From Clostridia bacterium (lineage in GTDB: Bacteria > Bacillota_A > Clostridia > Oscillospirales > CAG-272), in the NCBI GenBank assembly GCA_017935805.1, contig JAGBGV010000289.1:1-8505 (forward strand): a stretch of DNA of 8,505 nucleotides. Direction: 5' to 3'. Shown here one piece after another: positions 1 through 6,762 of the stretch. The notes under the pieces are model-generated. The model was not told where the DNA came from. It searched no databases and saw nothing but the letters and a program-made list of their open reading frames with translations. A program made the position numbers and the translations under genes. How positions within the stretch are numbered: position 1 is the stretch's first letter; each line of letters opens with the position of its first letter.

Positions 1-47
1 GAAGGAGCCTTTTTCTGTCCAAATTTGCTCGTAAATTTTCTCCTCAT
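1..47 (-). CDS. possible start of an unidentified minus-strand gene (partial)
   Basis: An ATG at 47-45 on the minus strand follows a strong Shine-Dalgarno GGAGG at 61-57 with a 9-base spacer. It opens a frame to the window edge reading MRRKFTSKFGQKKAP, a very basic peptide. Only 15 full codons are visible, so the product cannot be named. Two other readings of this stretch compete. A second minus frame, open from a stop at 78-76, gives LEAIADEEKIYEQIWTEKG, which looks protein-like but has no good start. A plus-strand frame ends with TGA at 64-66 directly before a hairpin, and could be the tail of a gene convergent with polA. I prefer the ATG at 47 because of its ribosome binding site, but not strongly. 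Confidence 0.35.
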   Translation of the reverse strand, partial: MRRKFTSKFGQKKAP

Positions 48-65
48 CGGCAATAGCCTCCAATG

Positions 66-90
66 AACCACGCGACTATCGCGTGGTTTT
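66..90. other. perfect 10-bp hairpin, possible terminator or leader stem-loop
   Basis: AACCACGCGA (66-75) and TCGCGTGGTT (79-88) are perfect complements around a 3-base loop. On the plus strand the stem runs into TTTTC, so it could be a weak intrinsic terminator for a plus-strand gene ending at 66. On the minus strand it has no T tract and sits four bases upstream of the GGAGG site of the putative gene at 47. There it would be a leader hairpin rather than a terminator. Confidence 0.5.
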
Positions 91-98
91 CGGTATAC

Positions 99-139
99 AA
101 AAATAGTGACTGAAGAATTATCCTCAGTCACTTTTCTTT
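99..139. terminator. bidirectional intrinsic terminator downstream of polA
   Basis: AGTGACTGA (105-113) pairs with TCAGTCACT (124-132) in a 9-bp stem with a 10-base loop. On the minus strand, which carries polA, the stem begins six bases after the stop codon and is followed by A and then TTTTT (103-99). On the plus strand it is followed by TTTCTTTT. It should therefore end polA transcripts and can also block traffic in the other direction. Confidence 0.8.
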
Positions 140-2667
140 TATTTTGCGTCGTACCAGCTTTCGCCAATTCCAAAGTCGGCTGTCAGAGGTACTGCCACCT
201 TGACTGCGTTCTCCATTTCACGCACAAGTATTTCAGCGGCACGGTCAGCACAGTCAGCCTTCGCTTCAACAATAAGCTCGTCATGCACCTGCATTATCAG
301 GCGTGCATCAAGTCCAGACTCTTTCAACGCTCGGCTGACGTTGATCATAGCAATCTTGATAACGTCTGCGGCAGTACCCTGAATAGGGCTGTTCATTGCA
401 ACGCGCTCACCAAACGCCTGGAGATTACGATTTTTTGATGAAAGCTCAGGTATATTTCTCCGTCTTCCAAAATGTGTAGTTGTATATCCAAGCTGCTTAG
501 CGGAAGCAATAGTGTCTTTGAGGTACCTGTCAACGTCGCTGTATGTTGAAAGATAGTTCTCGATATATTCCTTAGCCATCTTTCGGGTGATCCCAAGGTC
601 TTTTGCCAGTGAGAACTCGCCAATTCCGTAAACTATACCGAAGTTTACAGCTTTTGCACGTCTGCGAAGATCCGGTGTAACTTCATCCTCGCTTACCCCG
701 AACACCTGCGCCGCCACGGATGTGTGAATATCTTCACCATTTATGAAAGCGTTCTGCATTGTTTTATCTCCGGACAATGCGGACAGTATTCTGAGCTCGA
801 TCTGCGAATAGTCAGCGTCAACAAGGACATAGCCGTCATCTGTAATGAAGTACTTACGCAGCTCTCTTCCAAGCTCGTCACGAACAGGAATATTTTGCAG
901 ATTCGGGTCGCTTGATGCAAGTCTGCCGGTAGCAGTGCCTGTTTGATTCAACTTTGTGTGGATACGTCCATTTTCATCTGCCTGCGCAATTAGCGGATCC
1001 CCATATGTGCTACGGAGCTTTGCGATCTTGCGGTACATGAGTATATCCCCAATTATTGTATGATACGGACGCAAAGATTCAAGAGTTTCAGCATCAGTTG
1101 AGTAACCGGTCTTTGTCTTCTTTCCGGCAGGAAGACCAATTTCGTCAAACAATACTTCGCCAAGCTGCTTCGGAGAGTTGATATTGAACTGATGACCTGC
1201 CTGCAACCAGATAGCGTCCATCAATGCGTTTTCTGTGAGAAGAAGTTCTTCTGAATAATGCTTGATTCCATCGGGGTCGATCTTGAAGCCTATCTCTTCC
1301 ATCTCAGCAAGAACTGCGGAAAGCGGAATTTCAATATCGTGCATAAGATCGAGCATACCGTATTCAGTAAGCTGTTTCTCGGTTTCTTTGCTCAATTCAT
1401 AGAGCGCGACTACAGATTCTGCAAGTGACTGAGGATTTGTTCCGATATATTTATCTGCTGTATCTGCAAGCGAATATTTGCTGCTGCCGGGGTTCAAGAG
1501 ATATGCGGCAAGCATTGTGTCATACACACATTTGATACCGTCACCGCTGATGTGCAAAGCTCGCAGAAGAGACTTGTAGTCATGGCAAATGATCTCATTT
1601 GATCGAATAAAGCCGATAACCTCATCCGACGCAACGTTTTTACAAAGTTTAACTTTTCCTTCGCCTGTATATGCGGCAAATCCTTCTTCACTTGTCAATA
1701 TAGCAACCGGTCTGTCAAAATGAAGCTCTGCAAGTGATGAAATTTCATCAACATCGGCGGTTTTGGCTTCAGTTTTTGTTTGAGCATCAGCGTGAACAGT
1801 TTCCGCCACCCCGAATTTACGTGCCATTCCCGAGAATTCAAGCTCATCACAAAGTGCGGCAAAATCGGCTGTGCTTATTTCCCGGCGAGTAAATAGCTCG
1901 TCAGCAGTACAGCAAATGGGTGCTTCGCGTAGAATTGTTGCAAGACGGCGTGACATGAATGCAGAATCCTTGCCGTCTGTCAGCTTTGCAATAACTGATT
2001 TCGTTTGGCCGAATTTTTCAATGTCTGAATATATAGCTTCAAGACTGCCAGCTTCTTTGATAAGCTTCAGAGCAGTTTTCTCTCCGATACCCGTAACTCC
2101 GGGAATATTATCGGATGAGTCACCCATCAGCGCCTTAACGTCGATGAACTGCTCAGGAGAAATTCCGTATTCTTCAAAGAATCCCTGTCTGTCAAAATAT
2201 ATATCCTCTTTGGTCTTCTCAAGAACGACTGTTGTTTTGTCGGAAATCAACTGAAGTGAGTCACGGTCACCGGTAAGGATATATGACTGAATCTCTCCCG
2301 TTTTGTCAGCCATAGTAACTGATGTGCCTATAACGTCATCCGCTTCAAACCCCGGACATTCGATCACCTTGAATCCAAGTGCTGCCGCGGCTCTTTTGGC
2401 GTATGGCATTTGTGCTCTGAGATCATCCGGCATTCCTTTTCTTGTGCCTTTGTACTCAGCATATTCTTCATGTCTGAATGTGGGATGATGCACATCAAAA
2501 GCACAGGCTATATAGTCAGGTTTTATTACATCAAGATGCTTTTTGATTATGTTGAGAAATCCGTAAATTGCGTTTGTAGGAATACCCGACTTAGTTGAAA
2601 GCGGTCGTATAGCGTAAAACGCACGATTTATTATACTATTTCCGTCGAGTATGAGAAACTTTTTCAT
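139..2667 (-). CDS. polA: DNA polymerase I (5' nuclease plus polymerase; proofreading site degenerate)
   Basis: Full-length family A polymerase of 842 aa, used in Okazaki fragment maturation and gap-filling repair. Residues 1 to about 290 are the FEN-type 5' nuclease, with EADD at 108-111, TGDRD at 132-136 and the MGDSSDNIPG/GIGEKTA helix-hairpin-helix from 181. Residues about 310-430 correspond to the 3'-5' exonuclease fold but lack its metal ligands. No DxE is present near 320-330, and the YxxxD motif appears as Y423 with K427 in the Asp position. The polymerase domain is intact: motif A DYSQIELR from catalytic D619, O-helix RRRAKAVNFGIVYG (668-681) with K672, F676 and Y680, and motif C QVHDE with D796/E797. 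The ATG at 2667 has a GAGAGGT ribosome site about 8 bases upstream. It appears monocistronic, with a terminator on each side. The domain organisation matches Gram-positive and Taq-like enzymes that polymerise without proofreading. Confidence 0.98.
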   Translation of the reverse strand: MKKFLILDGNSIINRAFYAIRPLSTKSGIPTNAIYGFLNIIKKHLDVIKPDYIACAFDVHHPTFRHEEYAEYKGTRKGMPDDLRAQMPYAKRAAAALGFKVIECPGFEADDVIGTSVTMADKTGEIQSYILTGDRDSLQLISDKTTVVLEKTKEDIYFDRQGFFEEYGISPEQFIDVKALMGDSSDNIPGVTGIGEKTALKLIKEAGSLEAIYSDIEKFGQTKSVIAKLTDGKDSAFMSRRLATILREAPICCTADELFTRREISTADFAALCDELEFSGMARKFGVAETVHADAQTKTEAKTADVDEISSLAELHFDRPVAILTSEEGFAAYTGEGKVKLCKNVASDEVIGFIRSNEIICHDYKSLLRALHISGDGIKCVYDTMLAAYLLNPGSSKYSLADTADKYIGTNPQSLAESVVALYELSKETEKQLTEYGMLDLMHDIEIPLSAVLAEMEEIGFKIDPDGIKHYSEELLLTENALMDAIWLQAGHQFNINSPKQLGEVLFDEIGLPAGKKTKTGYSTDAETLESLRPYHTIIGDILMYRKIAKLRSTYGDPLIAQADENGRIHTKLNQTGTATGRLASSDPNLQNIPVRDELGRELRKYFITDDGYVLVDADYSQIELRILSALSGDKTMQNAFINGEDIHTSVAAQVFGVSEDEVTPDLRRRAKAVNFGIVYGIGEFSLAKDLGITRKMAKEYIENYLSTYSDVDRYLKDTIASAKQLGYTTTHFGRRRNIPELSSKNRNLQAFGERVAMNSPIQGTAADVIKIAMINVSRALKESGLDARLIMQVHDELIVEAKADCADRAAEILVREMENAVKVAVPLTADFGIGESWYDAK

Positions 2668-2699
2668 ACGTTACCTCTCGGTCTTTTAGTTACTTGAAT

Positions 2700-2728
2700 A
2701 TTATAACACATAATTAAGTAAAATTAAA
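2700..2728 (-). promoter_or_regulatory. putative sigma-A promoter of polA
   Basis: A consensus TATAAT at 2705-2700 carries the extended TGn motif (2708-2706). A poor -35, TTTAAT, lies at 2728-2723 with 17-base spacing. The expected transcript start is about 25-30 bases upstream of the polA ATG. The extended -10 probably compensates for the weak -35. Confidence 0.6.
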
Positions 2729-2740
2729 TAGGCAATATAG

Positions 2741-2772
2741 AAAAAACCGCAGAGAATAATTATCCCTACGGT
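2741..2772 (-). terminator. intrinsic terminator of the spoIIA operon
   Basis: On the minus strand ACCGTAG (2772-2766) pairs with CTGCGGT (2752-2746), including one T-G wobble, and is followed by TTTTTT. It begins ten bases after the sigF stop codon. It therefore separates spoIIA from polA, which lies downstream on the same strand with its own promoter. Confidence 0.8.
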
Positions 2773-2781
2773 AAATTAATA

Positions 2782-3510
2782 TTAAGCTAACTGTTCCCTA
2801 AGTGTGTTGAAGATCTTCTTCTCTTCTCTGGAAATTTTCACTTGCGTGAGTCCAAGTGCATCTGCTGTTTGCTGCTGAGAATAATCCTCAAAATATCTTA
2901 AGCTGATTATTTGTCTCCAGAGTGGAGGAAGCTTGTTTATAGTCTCTCCCAGTGCTACACTTTCAATCATTCTTCCGAGTGCATCATCACTGCATGGGAT
3001 CACATCCTCGAGTGAGAAGTCATCATCTCCGATCACCTCATGAAGAGATCTGACAGGTGAGGTTGAATCCAGTGCTGTTACTGCCTCTTCAACTGTTACT
3101 CCGACCTTCTCTGCAAGATAATCGATGCGCGGCTCAACACCATTTTCCGCTATATACTTTTCCCTCTCGTGCATAATTGTTGCGCCGAGTCTTTTCTGGA
3201 TTCTGCTGACCTTTATAACACCGTCATCCCGTAAGAATCTGCGTATCTCTCCAATAATCAGAGGAACAGCATATGTTGAGAATGCGAATCCACGTGACAG
3301 ATCAAAGCTGCGAATTGCTTTAAGCAGTCCTATAGAGCCTATCTGCACAAGATCTTCGAAATCCGTCCCTCTGCCGCGAAATCTGTAAGCAAGGCCGTTG
3401 ACAAGTCCGCTGTTAAGCTCCATTAGTCTCGCTTCCGCTGTCTTATCCCCCGCGGCATATGCCTCAAGCTCTGCTGTTATTTCTTTATATGTGTTTTCAC
3501 TTTGTCCCAT
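2782..3510 (-). CDS. sigF: RNA polymerase sporulation sigma factor SigF (SpoIIAC)
   Basis: Sigma-70 family factor of 242 aa that directs early forespore transcription after asymmetric division. Region 2 covers about residues 35-107, with EDLVQIGSIGLLKAIRSFDL in the core-binding/-10 segment and FSTYAVPLIIGEIRRFLRDD (77-96), nearly the canonical SigF/SigG/SigB signature. The following DGVIKVSR also matches SigF. Region 3 lies at about 118-160. Region 4 is at about 180-240, with the -35-binding helix-turn-helix in QQQTADALGLTQVKISREEK. The assignment as SigF rather than SigB or SigG rests on the genes directly upstream, spoIIAA and spoIIAB. The ATG at 3510 has a GGGAG ribosome site. The gene begins 42 bases after the spoIIAB stop and is last in the operon. 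No spoVA genes follow. Activity is expected to be held down by SpoIIAB. Confidence 0.95.
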   Translation of the reverse strand: MGQSENTYKEITAELEAYAAGDKTAEARLMELNSGLVNGLAYRFRGRGTDFEDLVQIGSIGLLKAIRSFDLSRGFAFSTYAVPLIIGEIRRFLRDDGVIKVSRIQKRLGATIMHEREKYIAENGVEPRIDYLAEKVGVTVEEAVTALDSTSPVRSLHEVIGDDDFSLEDVIPCSDDALGRMIESVALGETINKLPPLWRQIISLRYFEDYSQQQTADALGLTQVKISREEKKIFNTLREQLA

Positions 3511-3552
3511 TTTGTGTCTCCCGAATCATATTTAGCGGAATGACGCTATGTA

Positions 3553-4005
3553 TTATTTTCTTACAGGCAAAAGTGACAGTTTTTTAGTCATAACCACGCG
3601 GGTTCCTTTTCCGGGAGATGATGTAACCATTAACGAATCCATAAAGTTTTCGATAATTGTAAACCCCATTCCGCTTCGCTCGTTTTCCGGGTCAGTTGTG
3701 AAAAGCGGACGCATCGCTTCTTCTACATTCGCTATTCCGCATCCTTTGTCCTTTATTTCCGCGCGGAATACTCTGTTTTCAAATATTTTTAGGATCATCT
3801 GAACTTCCCCTATATGCTCCCTATATCCGTGGACTATTGCATTAGTCACAGCCTCGGACACTGCACATTTAATGTCTGATAACTCGTCAAATGTTGGATT
3901 CATCTGCGCGCAGAAAGATGCAGCCACAGCTCTTGCGAACGCTTCGTTGGATGAATAGGACGGAAATACTATCTTTGTCTCGTTAATTACTTCAAACTTT
4001 CCCAT
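3553..4005 (-). CDS. spoIIAB: anti-sigma-F factor and serine kinase SpoIIAB
   Basis: Protein of 150 aa of the GHKL ATPase/kinase fold, close to the usual 146 aa of SpoIIAB. The N box is SEAVTNAIVHGY, with E51 and N55 as likely catalytic base and magnesium ligand. The G1 box is DKGCGI (86-91) and the G2 region is ERSGMGFTII (109-118) in the ATP lid. In the known system it binds sigma-F as a dimer with ATP and keeps it inactive. It also phosphorylates SpoIIAA, which reverses the inhibition only when dephosphorylated. Translation is probably coupled to spoIIAA: the ribosome site AAGGAGG overlaps the spoIIAA stop codon, and only ten bases separate the genes. The ATG lies five bases beyond GGAGG. 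Coupling would help keep kinase and target in fixed ratio. Confidence 0.96.
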   Translation of the reverse strand: MGKFEVINETKIVFPSYSSNEAFARAVAASFCAQMNPTFDELSDIKCAVSEAVTNAIVHGYREHIGEVQMILKIFENRVFRAEIKDKGCGIANVEEAMRPLFTTDPENERSGMGFTIIENFMDSLMVTSSPGKGTRVVMTKKLSLLPVRK

Positions 4006-4015
4006 ACCGACCTCC

Positions 4016-4363
4016 TTAAATTGCTCCCTTTACTTTGGCAGCACTTTCGATCTTGATTAATCTTTCCGTACCTGCCAAATCAAGTATTCTCTTGATCTGT
4101 GCCGTAGGATTCGCTACTTTGAAATTTATACCAAGCTCAACAGCTTTTGTATATCGACCAAGTATAAGACCAAGGCCTGAGCTGTCCATAAAGCTTACTC
4201 TTGACAGATCAAGTACGAGCTCGTCCGGACGCTGAATAAAGACTTTTGTGTCTATTCGGCTTCGGATCTGCCTTGCGTTATGATGGTCAATATCCCCCTC
4301 AAGAAATACGGTCAGAGATCTTCCTGAGGTTATACTTTTAACATTGATTTCGCATTCCGTCAT
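4016..4363 (-). CDS. spoIIAA: anti-anti-sigma-F factor SpoIIAA
   Basis: STAS-domain protein of 115 aa, against 117 in Bacillus subtilis. The phosphorylation loop is VSFMDSSGLGLILGRY. By alignment with SpoIIAA/RsbV, the first Ser of DSS (S61) is the expected target of SpoIIAB. In its unphosphorylated form it displaces sigma-F from SpoIIAB; the phosphatase SpoIIE, not in this window, reactivates it. It is first gene of the operon. The ATG at 4363 has only a weak GGGGT ribosome site eight bases upstream. RsbV of the sigma-B pathway shares this fold, but the sigma factor sequence two genes downstream favours the sporulation system. Confidence 0.95.
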   Translation of the reverse strand: MTECEINVKSITSGRSLTVFLEGDIDHHNARQIRSRIDTKVFIQRPDELVLDLSRVSFMDSSGLGLILGRYTKAVELGINFKVANPTAQIKRILDLAGTERLIKIESAAKVKGAI

Positions 4364-4515
4364 CTTTTTTTACCCCGTGTTATGTTTATGTTTATATTAT
4401 AATTTTTGCATAACGAAAAATATGTCGCAATTTGGTTTCTACTCCAGAGAATATTACGCCATTTTCTCTCATTAATCAAACAGAATTTACATCAATCTTT
4501 ACATCCTCTTTTGTA
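4364..4515 (-). promoter_or_regulatory. upstream control region of spoIIA, with a Spo0A-box-like site
   Basis: spoIIA is normally transcribed by sigma-H with Spo0A~P activation. On the minus strand a TATAAT sits at 4401-4396 but has no recognisable -35 at 17 bases (CATATT). I could not find a convincing sigma-H pair. A plus-strand TATGTCGCA (4421-4429) matches the Spo0A box TTTGTCRAA at seven of nine positions. It lies about 20 bases upstream of the -10-like sequence, where an activator could bind. An AGAGAA/TTCTCT inverted repeat (4446-4451, 4464-4469) lies further out. These are weak assignments. Confidence 0.35.
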
Positions 4516-4544
4516 TTGACATAAACTGACAAATATGTTATCAT
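4516..4544 (+). promoter_or_regulatory. strong sigma-A promoter of the phosphofructokinase gene
   Basis: A perfect TTGACA (4516-4521) is followed after exactly 17 bases by TATCAT (4539-4544), with an extended TG one base before it. Transcription should begin near 4551, giving a leader of about 30 bases with AAGGA (4564-4568) as ribosome site. Strong constitutive expression fits a central glycolytic enzyme. Confidence 0.85.
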
Positions 4545-4580
4545 AGATATATAAATAATCTTCAAGGACGGTATATTATT

Positions 4581-5837
4581 ATGGCAGAAATTCTTCGCGG
4601 TGCGGCGGTTGTCGGTCAGTCCGGCGGTCCCACAGCAGCTATTAACGCAACACTTTCAGGTGTTATCAAGGGATATTTTGAAAACAAAGATGCTGTAACC
4701 AAGCTGTACGGCATGAGAAACGGTATTGAGGGATTTATCGGCGAAAGACTTTGTGATCTCGGCGATATGTTCGCAGACGAAAGCGGTAATCTTGACACAG
4801 AAAAGCTCGATATGCTCGTTTCCACCCCAGCAGCTGCTCTCGGATCTTGCAGAAAAAAGCTTCCGAAGCCTGCAGACGATCCTGCTTTCTTTGAAAACCT
4901 CATTGCACTGTTCAAAAAGTACGATATCCGCTATTTCTTCTACATCGGCGGTAATGATTCAATGGACACAGTTGCAAAGCTTACTGAATATCTCCGTACA
5001 TCCGACTATGAAATGCGCGTTATGGGTGTTCCGAAGACCATTGATAATGACCTTGCAGGCACAGACCACACTCCCGGTTTCGGCTCTGCTGCGAAGTTCA
5101 TTGCTACAACCATGCAGGAGATTATCCGCGACTGTGCAGTTTACACCACAAAGGCTGTAACTATAGTTGAGATCATGGGACGCGATGCAGGTTGGCTTAC
5201 AGCTGCAGCTGCACTTCCCAGAGTTATCACAGGTGTAGCCCCGGACTATGTTTATCTCCCCGAAGCGCCCTTCTCAATGGAAGGCTTCTACAATGATATC
5301 GAAGAAGCATTCGAGCGTCACCCCAATATCGTTATTGCTGTTTCCGAAGGCGCAAGATTTGCAGACGGACGTTACGTTGGTGAAGGCACACAGAGCGGCG
5401 CAACTGACGTATTCGGTCACAAGTATCTTGAAGGCACAGGCAAGGCTCTTGAGAATGCAGTAAAAGAACATTTCGGATGCAAGGTTCGCTCAATCGAACT
5501 GAATCTTCCCCAGAGATGCGCTGCACATCTTACATCCGCTACCGACCTTTCCGAATCTCAAAACTGCGGTCTTACAGCAGTAAATGCAGCTGTTTCCGGT
5601 GTATCCGGACACATGATCGCTATGGTTCGTGAGGATGGCAAAGAATACAAGATCAGCTATGAGCCGAAGGATGTAACAAAGATTCCAAACGCAGTTCGTG
5701 ATGTTCCCCGCAACTTCATCAATGAGGCAGGCAACAACGTTACAGATGAATGCCTTAACTATATCAAGCCTCTTATCGCAGGCGAAACAAAGCTGTTCTT
5801 CAAGGACGGTCTGCCGGTACACTTCATAATAGGTTAA
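4581..5837 (+). CDS. pfp: 6-phosphofructokinase, probably pyrophosphate-dependent
   Basis: Phosphofructokinase family protein of 418 aa that converts fructose 6-phosphate to fructose 1,6-bisphosphate. The N-terminal phosphate-binding loop is VVGQSGGPTAAIN. The phosphoryl-donor site reads GGNDS (123-127), with D126 where ATP enzymes have the second Gly of GGDGS. The catalytic segment is VPKTIDNDL (150-158), with K152 and catalytic D155. Asp at the first site and Lys at the second are the established marks of PPi-dependent enzymes, because they block ATP and hold PPi. MGRDAGW (199-205) forms part of the sugar phosphate site. The length exceeds the roughly 320 aa of bacterial ATP-PFK, as in the longer PPi-type clade. 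PPi enzymes work reversibly near equilibrium and save ATP. The ATG lies 12 bases after AAGGA. The gene is monocistronic and divergent from spoIIA. Family membership is certain; donor choice is inferred. Confidence 0.93.
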   Translation: MAEILRGAAVVGQSGGPTAAINATLSGVIKGYFENKDAVTKLYGMRNGIEGFIGERLCDLGDMFADESGNLDTEKLDMLVSTPAAALGSCRKKLPKPADDPAFFENLIALFKKYDIRYFFYIGGNDSMDTVAKLTEYLRTSDYEMRVMGVPKTIDNDLAGTDHTPGFGSAAKFIATTMQEIIRDCAVYTTKAVTIVEIMGRDAGWLTAAAALPRVITGVAPDYVYLPEAPFSMEGFYNDIEEAFERHPNIVIAVSEGARFADGRYVGEGTQSGATDVFGHKYLEGTGKALENAVKEHFGCKVRSIELNLPQRCAAHLTSATDLSESQNCGLTAVNAAVSGVSGHMIAMVREDGKEYKISYEPKDVTKIPNAVRDVPRNFINEAGNNVTDECLNYIKPLIAGETKLFFKDGLPVHFIIG

Positions 5838-5853
5838 ATTTCCGCTAAAATAT

Positions 5854-5878
5854 AAACCTCCCAAAATTTGGGAGGTTT
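5854..5878. terminator. bidirectional intrinsic terminator between convergent genes
   Basis: AAACCTCCCAAA pairs with TTTGGGAGGTTT in a GC-rich core hairpin that starts 17 bases after the phosphofructokinase stop. The plus side is followed by TGTTGTT. The minus side runs into TATATTTTA, so it can also end transcripts of the DUF11 gene, whose stop codon is only 14 bases away. Confidence 0.85.
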
Positions 5879-5891
5879 TGTTGTTATTAGA

Positions 5892-6740
5892 TCAAATCGT
5901 ACCGGTTACGGTAATAACTGCAACACCGGGGTCGATAACCCAGTTTCCTGCGGCATCCTGTGCATAAGTTGCTTCGGGAACTGTTATTTCACCGAGTACT
6001 GTAGTAAACTGTCCGGTTGTCTCATCATAGGTGTAGTTGTCCGGAGATGTCCACGCTGTGCCATTATAAGTCACAGATAATCCGGAGAGGATCGGATCAA
6101 AGGTATCTGTAACAACAACATTATCAGTTGCTGTAGCTGCTGTATTACCAATGTTTTGAATCACAAAGGTGTAGGTGATCTGTCCGTTTTCGGCAACAGT
6201 AGACGGGGACACAGACTTTGTGATTGTCAGAAGAGGTTCAACCGCTGCGGTAACTGTCTCTGTTACCGTAATGTCAGTTATTCCGCCACCGCTTACTACA
6301 GCAGTGTTCACTATCTCTCCACCAACAGACGGCGGCGCAAAGTTATTCACTCTTGCAGTATAAATAAGAGTTACCACGCCTCCTGCAGGTACATTTATGC
6401 CGCTAATAACAAGTTCGTTTCCCGAAGTAACTGTCGGTGTTGGCTGAATCACGCCGTTAATGAAATAGTTAAGCGACCCGTCAACGTAGTCAAGCGGACG
6501 AAGAGTTTCAGTTCCAAACGTGTAAGCTCCGAGATCATCGGTAACTGTAAGACCCGTAAATGCTGTGTTGCCTGAGTTTACAATGTTGATAACATATGTC
6601 ACGTCAGAGCCTTGTGAGTACTCATTTACAACAGCAGTTTTGCTTGCCGACAATACCTCAATTATCTCGCCGGTGGTGATATTTGAATTTACAACGCCGC
6701 CACTGTAAGACAAGGTAGCCTGGTTATAAAAAGTAGCCAT
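5892..6740 (-). CDS. leaderless DUF11-repeat beta-sandwich protein, possible spore-surface or fibre subunit
   Basis: Protein of 282 aa made of DUF11-type repeats, a beta-sandwich family common in Gram-positive surface proteins. Module 1 runs from about residue 30 to 165 (SASKTAVVNE, GSDVTYVINIVNSGNTAFTG, EIVNTAVVSGGG). Module 2 runs from about 170 to the end (LLTITKSVSPSTV, GQITYTFVIQNIGNTAA). The composition is extreme: Thr/Val/Gly/Asn rich, acidic, no Cys or His, only two Lys (34 and 175) and two Arg. The two lysines occupy the same place in each module. There is no signal peptide, transmembrane segment or LPXTG anchor, so it is either cytoplasmic or assembled on a structure made inside the cell, such as a spore. 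The N-terminus (FYNQATLSYSGG) resembles the end of module 1, while module 2 stops one strand short. The ATG at 6740 has AAGGAG at 6752-6747, spacer six. It is monocistronic. The function is unknown; the spore or fibre role is my inference. Confidence 0.85.
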   Translation of the reverse strand: MATFYNQATLSYSGGVVNSNITTGEIIEVLSASKTAVVNEYSQGSDVTYVINIVNSGNTAFTGLTVTDDLGAYTFGTETLRPLDYVDGSLNYFINGVIQPTPTVTSGNELVISGINVPAGGVVTLIYTARVNNFAPPSVGGEIVNTAVVSGGGITDITVTETVTAAVEPLLTITKSVSPSTVAENGQITYTFVIQNIGNTAATATDNVVVTDTFDPILSGLSVTYNGTAWTSPDNYTYDETTGQFTTVLGEITVPEATYAQDAAGNWVIDPGVAVITVTGTI

Positions 6741-6762
6741 ATATTTCTCCTTGATATTTAGT

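Noticed and set aside
1871..2254. Long plus-strand frame antisense to polA
   Set aside because: It lies entirely inside the well-supported polA gene and encodes a Ser-rich, non-family-like sequence with no ribosome site.
2782..4363. rsbV-rsbW-sigB stress operon
   Set aside because: Gene order and folds are the same, but the sigma factor resembles SigF in its region 2 to 3 (STYAVPLIIGEIRRF followed by DGVIKVSR), no other rsb genes are present, and Clostridia generally use this module for sporulation.
4726..5160. A 144-codon plus-strand frame inside the phosphofructokinase gene
   Set aside because: It is a frame-shifted shadow with Ser/Leu/Gln-rich composition; the in-frame protein has all family motifs.
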